From positions 1-5,521 of the forward strand of contig WFVP01000332.1 in the NCBI GenBank assembly GCA_015491595.1: 5,521 nt of DNA. Direction: 5' to 3'. Origin of the DNA: Anaerolineales bacterium. Lineage in GTDB: Bacteria; Chloroflexota; Anaerolineae; Anaerolineales; DRMV01. Shown here one piece after another: positions 1 through 5,521 of this stretch. Each line of letters opens with the position of its first letter. Within the stretch, counting starts at the first letter, position 1. The notes beneath the pieces are model-generated. The model searched no databases, was not told the DNA's origin, and worked only from the letters and a program-made list of their open reading frames with translations. The position numbers and the translations under genes are program-made.

Positions 1-1134
1 GAGCTCGCCTTCGACCACCTGCGTATAGGCCTCCGAGCTCAGGCCCAGTTTGACGGGCACCGGCGTGGGCACATTGTCCCGCAAGACGTACACCGTCGGC
101 TGTCCTTCTACGACCCGAATGGCCCGGCTGGGCACCAGCAGCACCTCCCTTTGCACATCACCGTAGATGGTCACCGCGGCGGTCATGCCCGGCTTGATGC
201 GCTCGTCGGGGTCCGTCATGCGAAGGCGCACCTGGAACTGGATGAGACCCGATTGGGGGTCCACGGTGCCCACCAGGGCCACTTCTTCGACCACGCCATG
301 GAACAGGGTGTACGGAATGCCATCGAAGGAGAAGGTGGCTTCCTGGCCCTCCTGGACCTGGGCAGCGTCAAATTCGTTGATGTCCGCCTCGACGTACAGC
401 GTGCGCAAATCGTCCAATCGAAGGGCTTGCATTCCCGGTTGAACCATGGTGTCTTCGGGGGTATAGACCCAGGTCACCGTGCCGGCGAAAGGCGCGGTGA
501 GTTGAGCCGTGCGAAGGAGGGCTTCCAGGGCGGCGATTTGAGCCTGCAACGATTGGAGCTCCGGGGCCTCTCCTTGTTGCCAGGCCTCATACACCTTCTC
601 AGCGTATTCCCGCTGGGCCGTGGCCAGGGCCTTGGCGCTTTCGTAACGTTCCACCGTAATGTCGCTGATGTTTTCTCCATCCGCGATGCGGTCGTAGATG
701 GATTCCAGATTCTTTCGGGCGCGGTCCTCCTGGTAGCGCGCTTCGGCCAGCTGCTGCCACGCCTGCGCTTCGCCCACCACCTGCAGGCGTTCCAACTGTT
801 GTCGCAAATCCACCAGCTGGGCCTGGGCCGAGACCAGCGCCTGGGGCCAGGAGTCCTCGGCCAGACGGGCGACCACCTCTCCTGCACCCACGGTTTGCCC
901 CAGGGGGGCGATGAAGGCCACCCGGCCCGAAGCCTGCCAGACCAGGAGCGTGGACTTGGCAGCGACCACGGTCCCTGTGGAGGCGATTTCAGGGCGCAGG
1001 TCCCCCCGTCGCACCGGCTCGGTTCGCCAGAGGGCAGCGCCCGTCGGGGTCTGGGACGACCGCAGGGCCACCCACCAGTAGCCCACGCCGCCCAGGATGA
1101 GCACGACCACCAGCAAAAGCAGTCCGCGACGCAT
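1..1134 (-). CDS. HlyD/RND-type membrane-fusion (periplasmic adaptor) protein, 3' end cut by window edge
   Basis: The frame stays open for 378 codons from the ATG at 1134 to the left edge, so the C-terminus is missing. Residues 4-23 form one hydrophobic anchor (RRGLLLLVVVLILGGVGYWW). Residues 41-92 look like the first half of a lipoyl/barrel-sandwich domain (EIASTGTV, then GRVAFIAPLGQTVGAGEVV). Residues about 99-212 are a long Ala/Gln/Glu/Leu-rich helical hairpin. Residues 213-240 return to the lipoyl half (TAPFAGTVTWVYTPEDTMV), followed by a beta-barrel (YVEADINEFDAAQV...) and a membrane-proximal domain (LVPSRAIRVVEGQPTVYVL). This domain order is typical of adaptors that couple inner-membrane exporters, often MacB-like ABC pumps, to export. 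The start has AGGAG at 1141-1145, 6 bases upstream. The upstream marR stop is only 3 bases away, implying one transcript and probable translational coupling. The substrate cannot be told; the transporter genes would lie further left. Confidence 0.9.
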   Translation of the reverse strand, partial: MRRGLLLLVVVLILGGVGYWWVALRSSQTPTGAALWRTEPVRRGDLRPEIASTGTVVAAKSTLLVWQASGRVAFIAPLGQTVGAGEVVARLAEDSWPQALVSAQAQLVDLRQQLERLQVVGEAQAWQQLAEARYQEDRARKNLESIYDRIADGENISDITVERYESAKALATAQREYAEKVYEAWQQGEAPELQSLQAQIAALEALLRTAQLTAPFAGTVTWVYTPEDTMVQPGMQALRLDDLRTLYVEADINEFDAAQVQEGQEATFSFDGIPYTLFHGVVEEVALVGTVDPQSGLIQFQVRLRMTDPDERIKPGMTAAVTIYGDVQREVLLVPSRAIRVVEGQPTVYVLRDNVPTPVPVKLGLSSEAYTQVVEGEL

Positions 1135-1137
1135 GGT

Positions 1138-1692
1138 TCACTCCTGGGATGGGGAAAGGGTCGAAAGGGGTTCCGGGGAGCAAGGGCTGCCGGCCCGTTC
1201 CCGTAGCCCCTGATAAAGCTTGCGCAGCAACCGGGTCAGATGCTCTCGCTCTTCGGGGGAGAGCACCGCGGCCAGTTCGTTGAGGAAGCGCAGGTGTTGG
1301 GGCGCATGGCGTTCAATCAGGGCGCGCGCCTTCTTCGTGAGGCGGATGCGCACCCGTCGTCGGTCCTGGGCGTCCACCGTGCGGGTAATCCATCCTTCCT
1401 CCTCCAGGCCGCGCAGCAGGATGCTCATCGTGCTTTTGGACACGCCCCGCCAGCGTCCCAGAAGAGAGGGTGAGATACCCTCATCGTCCCTCAAGGCCTG
1501 GTGCATGAAGAGGAAGACCAGGATGCGCAGGCGGGGTCCCGAGAGCCCGATGGGGGCCAGGTGGGCTTCGATGGCCCGGGTGTAGGCGGCATGGACCATG
1601 CGTATCCAGTGGACCAGCTCTGCACCGGACACATCGTCAACGCCCATGTCTCGGGCCCATGCTTGAAAGCGACTTTGCCATTCGTTCAACAT
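1138..1692 (-). CDS. MarR-family winged helix-turn-helix transcriptional regulator
   Basis: This 184-residue protein has the size and layout of MarR repressors. N-terminal dimerisation helices (about 22-50) come first, then a winged helix-turn-helix at about 73-130. The recognition-helix segment VSKSTMSILLRGLEEEGWI (94-112) leads into a wing carrying the family's DAQDRRR motif (117-123), and C-terminal helices (124-175) complete the dimer interface. The tail is Ser/Pro-rich. I chose the ATG at 1692 because AGGAAGG lies 9 bases upstream; extending to the TTG at 1722 would run back through that site. The gene sits directly upstream of the hlyD-like gene in the same direction. MarR proteins commonly repress an adjacent efflux operon and themselves, and release DNA when they bind small aromatic or lipophilic ligands. 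A 14-base inverted repeat over the promoter's -10 box supports autoregulation. The ligand is unknown. Confidence 0.93.
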   Translation of the reverse strand: MLNEWQSRFQAWARDMGVDDVSGAELVHWIRMVHAAYTRAIEAHLAPIGLSGPRLRILVFLFMHQALRDDEGISPSLLGRWRGVSKSTMSILLRGLEEEGWITRTVDAQDRRRVRIRLTKKARALIERHAPQHLRFLNELAAVLSPEEREHLTRLLRKLYQGLRERAGSPCSPEPLSTLSPSQE

Positions 1693-1701
1693 GCCCGGTT
1701 G

Positions 1702-1708
1702 CCTTCCT
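1702..1708 (-). promoter_or_regulatory. Ribosome binding site that sets the marR start
   Basis: On the minus strand this reads AGGAAGG, 9 bases before the ATG at 1692. In the longer reading frame opening with TTG at 1722 the same bases would be coding, and no comparable purine motif lies at the right distance before that TTG. This favours the shorter 184-residue product. Confidence 0.7.
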
Positions 1709-1718
1709 GAGTTCCTCA

Positions 1719-1732
1719 ACAATTGCGATTGT
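1719..1732. promoter_or_regulatory. Candidate MarR operator overlapping the -10 box
   Basis: ACAAT-TGCG-ATTGT is a perfect 5-base-arm inverted repeat. It covers five of the six -10 bases and the expected start of transcription of the marR operon. A dimeric MarR protein bound here would block RNA polymerase. The position suits autorepression, but the assignment is inferred from position and symmetry alone. Confidence 0.45.
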
Positions 1733-1756
1733 ACGATGTCAAACTATCCGGGTCAA
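1728..1756 (-). promoter_or_regulatory. Sigma-70-type promoter of the marR-hlyD operon
   Basis: Read on the minus strand, TTGACC (1756-1751) is followed by a 17-base spacer and TACAAT (1733-1728). Each hexamer matches the housekeeping consensus at five of six positions and the spacing is optimal. Transcription should begin near 1721, giving a leader of roughly 30 bases before the ATG at 1692. Confidence 0.7.
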
Positions 1757-2050
1757 GAAAACAAGCGCTGAGGTTCGGACGAAAGTTTGGACGGCAAGGA
1801 TGGTCACCCTTGCTCAGAAAGGACACCCGCGTTTCGCGCAGGCCTGACGGGGTGCGGGACCTTAGAAACAAGAAAATAATGTGAAGGGCAGCGGCGCAGC
1901 TGCTGCCTCACAATTTTGCGTACAATGACGGAGGGCGGAAGGTGTGAAGACCTGCGCAAGGCCACAGAACTTGGATGAAGAACGGTCGCGTTCCTCCGGG
2001 CCATTCGGCCCATGGCCTTTCCTTAAAAACCCCCATGCGCCATTGGAAAG
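1757..2050. other. Divergent intergenic region without a credible gene
   Basis: This stretch between the marR promoter and the ftsH promoter has no reading frame with a convincing protein. It carries small dyads: GCAAGG-N8-CCTTGC (1794-1813), GGCAGC-N9-GCTGCC (1887-1907) and GGGCC-ATTC-GGCCC (1998-2011). A lone TACAAT at 1921-1926 has no matching -35 at normal spacing. None of the dyads is followed by a convincing run of T on either strand, so they do not look like terminators. They could be protein-binding sites or chance structures in GC-rich DNA. Confidence 0.55.
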
Positions 2051-2051
2051 C

Positions 2052-2074
2052 CCCGATGGTATAATCTCATCGGG
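2052..2074. promoter_or_regulatory. Inverted repeat framing the ftsH -10 box (candidate operator)
   Basis: CCCGATG (2052-2058) and CATCGGG (2068-2074) are perfect inverted arms around a 9-base spacer that contains TATAAT. A dimeric regulator could bind both sides of the -10 element. The arm-N9-arm layout recalls heat-shock operators of the CIRCE type, but the arm sequence is different, so no known regulator is assigned. Confidence 0.4.
2057..2065 (+). promoter_or_regulatory. Extended -10 promoter of ftsH
   Basis: TGGTATAAT combines a perfect TATAAT (2060-2065) with the TG of an extended -10. No good -35 hexamer is found 16-18 bases upstream, which is usual for extended -10 promoters. Transcription should start near 2072, leaving a leader of about 50 bases before the GTG at 2123. 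Confidence 0.7.
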
Positions 2075-2090
2075 CCAACGCATGTTGGTC
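2073..2090 (+). promoter_or_regulatory. Leader hairpin at the predicted 5' end of ftsH mRNA
   Basis: GGCCAAC (2073-2079) pairs with GTTGGTC (2084-2090) across a GCAT loop, with one G-U pair. The predicted transcription start falls at its left edge, so the mRNA would begin with this stem. It could protect the 5' end or influence translation. It does not reach the ribosome site at 2112-2116. Confidence 0.4.
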
Positions 2091-2122
2091 TGTTTTGGAC
2101 TCAATGGTTTTGGAGGGTATCG

Positions 2123-4009
<1,887 letters not shown>

Positions 4010-4022
4010 GGGCGAAACGTCG

Positions 4023-4070
4023 GGCCCGGCTTGGTCCCATAAGAGGGGCCAGGCCGGGCCTTTTCTTTTC
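4023..4070 (+). terminator. Strong intrinsic terminator after ftsH
   Basis: Bases 4023-4038 pair with 4045-4060 in a 16-pair stem with two G-U pairs, closed by the loop ATAAGA. TTTTCTTTTC follows immediately. It begins 13 bases after the ftsH stop and ends 9 bases before the ribosome site of the next gene. Confidence 0.88.
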
Positions 4071-4094
4071 TCCGACCTCGGGAGGCATGGACGG

Positions 4095-5093
4095 ATGCTG
4101 TACACGGTGCTGGCTCTGGCAGTGTGCTTCGCCTTCCTCAACGGGTTTCATGACAGCGCCAGTCTGGTGGCCGTGGTCATCTCCTCCCGGGCCATGCGCC
4201 CACGGGTGGCCCTGCTCTGGACGGCCCTGGGGGAATTCATCGGTCCCTTTCTCTTCGGCGTCGCGGTGGCCAAGACCCTGGGCGCCGACCTGCTCAATCC
4301 TCAAGGGCTGACTCTGGAGGCCCTCGCTGCCGGCCTCACCGGCGCGATTCTCTGGAACCTGCTCACCTGGTGGCTGGCCATTCCCTCGTCCTCTTCCCAC
4401 GCCCTGGTGGGGGGATTGCTGGGACCCACTCTCCTGCTCCAGGGCATGATGGGGATTTCCTGGGAGGGCTTGAAGAAGGTGCTCATCGCCCTCTTCCTCT
4501 CCCCCATCTTGGGCTTTCTGGCCGGGTACTTGCTCATGCGCTTCTGGTTCTGGGCCCTGCAGAACGCCACCCCCCGCATCAACCTCTTCTTCCGACGGGG
4601 GCAAACCCTGACTTCCTTCCTTCTGGCCCTCACCCATGGCTCTAACGACGGTCAGAAGAGCATGGGCATCATGGTCCTGGCCCTCATGCTGGCTGGACGG
4701 TTGTCCACCTTTCAGGTTCCCCTCTGGGTGGTGGTGGCCTGTGCGGGGGCCATTGCCCTGGGCGTGGGCTTGGGCGCCTGGCGTTTGATTCGCACCCTGG
4801 GTGGGCGCATCTTCCGCATTCGGGCGGTGCATGGGTTCACGGCCCAGACGGCCGGCGGCGCGGTCATCGGCCTGGCCGCGTGGTTGGGCGGCCCGGTGAG
4901 CACCACCCACGTGCTCAATTCGGCCATCATGGGCGCGGGCGCGGCCGAGCGCCTGACCAAGGTCCGCTGGGGCGTGGTGCGGGACATGGTGGTGGCCTGG
5001 GTGTTGACCATCCCTATCAGCGCGCTGATGGCCATTGCCGCATATTGGGCCCTCATCTCCTTACAGCAACGTTTTGGATTCCCCGTGGGGTAA
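4095..5093 (+). CDS. PiT-family inorganic phosphate permease (PHO4 family)
   Basis: This 332-residue, strongly hydrophobic protein has about ten membrane segments and the two inverted signature halves of the PiT family. NGFHDSAS (16-23) and IPSSSSHALVGG (96-107) lie in the first half; THGSNDGQKSMG (180-191) and GGPVSTTHVL (265-274) lie in the second. A charged cytoplasmic-type loop (about 149-170) separates the halves. Family members move phosphate, sometimes as a metal-phosphate complex, into the cell by ion symport at low affinity. The length fits the short bacterial and archaeal PiT class rather than E. coli PitA (about 500 residues). The start is the ATG at 4095 with GGGAGG at 4080-4085; the ATG at 4087 is out of frame. 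The first signature has Ser23 where the family usually has Asn (HDTAN). No PhoU-like (DUF47) partner gene is adjacent. A terminator lies immediately upstream, so expression needs read-through or an internal ftsH promoter. The precise substrate is inferred from family. Confidence 0.92.
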   Translation: MLYTVLALAVCFAFLNGFHDSASLVAVVISSRAMRPRVALLWTALGEFIGPFLFGVAVAKTLGADLLNPQGLTLEALAAGLTGAILWNLLTWWLAIPSSSSHALVGGLLGPTLLLQGMMGISWEGLKKVLIALFLSPILGFLAGYLLMRFWFWALQNATPRINLFFRRGQTLTSFLLALTHGSNDGQKSMGIMVLALMLAGRLSTFQVPLWVVVACAGAIALGVGLGAWRLIRTLGGRIFRIRAVHGFTAQTAGGAVIGLAAWLGGPVSTTHVLNSAIMGAGAAERLTKVRWGVVRDMVVAWVLTIPISALMAIAAYWALISLQQRFGFPVG

Positions 5094-5153
5094 GGGGACT
5101 CTCTCTTTCCTGCGGTTCCGTATCCAGCCAGACCCATGCTTTCAAAGGAAAAT

Positions 5154-5208
5154 CCCTGACTGCGTTGAGTTGTTCTAACTCATGTCCTGACTTCAGGGCA
5201 GGGTTTTT
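5154..5208 (+). terminator. Candidate terminator of the permease gene, branched stem with T run
   Basis: CCCTG (5154-5158) pairs with CAGGG (5199-5203), directly before TTTTT (5204-5208). An AAAA run at 5149-5152 can extend the stem against the T run after one mismatch. Enclosed are two smaller hairpins, TGAGTT-GTTCT-AACTCA (5166-5182) and CCTGACTTCAGG (5186-5197). It lies about 60 bases after the permease stop. The closing stem is short, so termination strength is uncertain. Confidence 0.4.
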
Positions 5209-5269
5209 GCACGTTCTTACAAAACCAGGTCTTTTCAAGGTGATTGGCCACGTGACGCGCAGGCCTCCT

Positions 5270-5359
5270 CGGGCTCAGGACCGTGGGGAGAAGATAAATT
5301 TATGTGGGGCGGCGAAGCCGCCCCACACAAATTCTTTCTTCCTTATGGTCCTGAGCCCG
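5270..5359. repeat. Nested long inverted repeat (about 90 bases)
   Basis: The outer arms CGGGCTCAGGACC (5270-5282) and GGTCCTGAGCCCG (5347-5359) are perfect 13-base inverted copies. The inner arms TGTGGGGCGGC (5303-5313) and GCCGCCCCACA (5317-5327) are perfect 11-base copies around a GAA loop. Between them AAATT (5297-5301) pairs with AATT-rich 5329-5333, and GGAGAAG (5287-5293) pairs with 5334-5342 allowing two bulged T. The whole element folds as one near-continuous hairpin on either strand. It could be a REP/MITE-like dispersed element or a two-way terminator. No target-site duplication is visible at its edges. Confidence 0.8.
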
Positions 5360-5393
5360 GTTCGATCTAAGCGAAAAGGGCGGCCCCTATGGC

Positions 5394-5418
5394 TTCACCC
5401 TTCTGTTAGAACAGTGAA
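5394..5418. promoter_or_regulatory. Imperfect 25-base dyad upstream of the right-hand promoter
   Basis: TTCAC (5394-5398) and TTCT (5401-5404) mirror AGAA (5408-5411) and GTGAA (5414-5418) around a GTT centre, with two mismatched positions between the blocks. Nine of eleven arm positions match. It is centred at 5406, about 74 bases before the predicted transcription start at 5480, a reasonable place for an activator or distal operator. No T run follows on either strand, so it is not terminator-like. Confidence 0.4.
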
Positions 5419-5445
5419 AAACCCTGGGAACGTCCCCGGTCCATT

Positions 5446-5473
5446 TTGGCAGCGGGCCGTCTTGCGGTACAAT
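5446..5473 (+). promoter_or_regulatory. Sigma-70-type promoter facing the right edge
   Basis: TTGGCA (5446-5451), a 16-base spacer and TACAAT (5468-5473) give two hexamers each one base off consensus. The start of transcription should be near 5480, so the transcript would enter a gene just beyond the window. Confidence 0.6.
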
Positions 5474-5513
5474 TTCTGCAACCAATACACTGCGGAATCT
5501 GCGAACACGAGGC

Positions 5514-5520
5514 AAAAGGA
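5514..5520 (+). promoter_or_regulatory. Ribosome binding site of a gene starting beyond the right edge
   Basis: AAAAGGA lies about 35-40 bases after the predicted transcription start, at the very end of the window. A start codon would be expected within roughly ten bases outside it. No part of the gene itself is visible, so its identity is unknown. Confidence 0.4.
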
Positions 5521-5521
5521 C

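Larger units (their letters stand above)
5094..5521. other. Intergenic region after the permease, structured but without a complete gene
   Basis: No complete credible coding frame lies here. From left to right it holds a terminator-like branched structure, a nested inverted repeat, an imperfect dyad, a promoter and a ribosome site facing right. The stretch 5209-5269 shows nothing I can assign. The layout suggests the end of the permease transcript followed by a separate unit beginning beyond the edge. Confidence 0.6.

Noticed and set aside
151..1206. 351-codon plus-strand frame opposite the hlyD-like gene
   Set aside because: It is in-register antisense of a clear adaptor coding sequence with recognisable domains. 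The plus-strand product has no domain and no supporting start signals.
1693..1722. Longer marR start at TTG 1722
   Set aside because: The extension would translate the best ribosome site, and it would start at or next to the predicted transcription start near 1721.
5081..5090. CCCCGTGGGG palindrome at the end of the permease gene
   Set aside because: It is coding sequence with a four-base stem and no loop room, and no T run follows.
5359..5367. GGTTCGATC resembling a tRNA T-arm loop
   Set aside because: No acceptor stem, anticodon arm or D arm can be built around it; it overlaps the end of the inverted repeat.
5302..5370. 22-codon frame starting in the nested inverted repeat
   Set aside because: It consists almost entirely of the hairpin sequence, the upstream GGAG is weakly placed, and the composition is dictated by the palindrome.
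5345..5521. Frame from ATG at 5345 open for 59 codons to the right edge
   Set aside because: No ribosome site precedes the ATG, the frame begins inside the long inverted repeat and passes through the promoter, and the peptide looks non-coding. It could only be revived if the frame continues far beyond the edge with homologues.

Overview
This GC-rich bacterial window holds four protein-coding features. Two lie on the minus strand: a MarR-type regulator followed by a HlyD-type membrane-fusion protein that runs off the left edge. Two lie on the plus strand: an FtsH-type AAA+ membrane protein and a PiT-family phosphate permease. Gene content, GTG/ATG starts with clear AGGAG-type ribosome sites, and the style of the FtsH and MarR proteins recall Chloroflexota (Anaerolineae-like), possibly a thermophile. 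That placement is an impression from protein style, not a demonstrated assignment.

Left part (1-1756, minus strand): a strong promoter (TTGACC, 17-base spacer, TACAAT) has a small inverted repeat over its -10 box. It drives marR (1692 to 1138) and, after only 3 bases, the hlyD-like gene (1134 to beyond 1). The reading is a self-regulated efflux operon whose transporter subunits lie outside the window.

Middle (1757-2122): a divergent intergenic region with no credible gene but several small dyads. It ends in an extended -10 promoter (TGGTATAAT) framed by a 7-base inverted repeat, then a short leader hairpin, the ribosome site and the GTG start of ftsH.

ftsH (2123-4009) is full length, with two N-terminal membrane segments, an intact AAA+ ATPase and an M41 peptidase domain. 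The zinc-protease motif reads HVAGH instead of HEAGH. The two zinc histidines and the distal aspartate are kept, but the catalytic glutamate is a valine. The protein therefore looks like an ATP-driven unfoldase/chaperone, or a partner subunit of an active FtsH, rather than a protease. This is the most notable observation in the window.

Right part: a strong intrinsic terminator (4023-4070) sits between ftsH and the pit-type permease (4095-5093). It leaves almost no room for a separate promoter, so permease expression probably depends on read-through or on a promoter inside ftsH. The final 428 bases (5094-5521) hold a branched terminator-like structure, a roughly 90-base nested inverted repeat, a 25-base imperfect dyad, and a promoter plus ribosome site that point to a gene starting just past the right edge.
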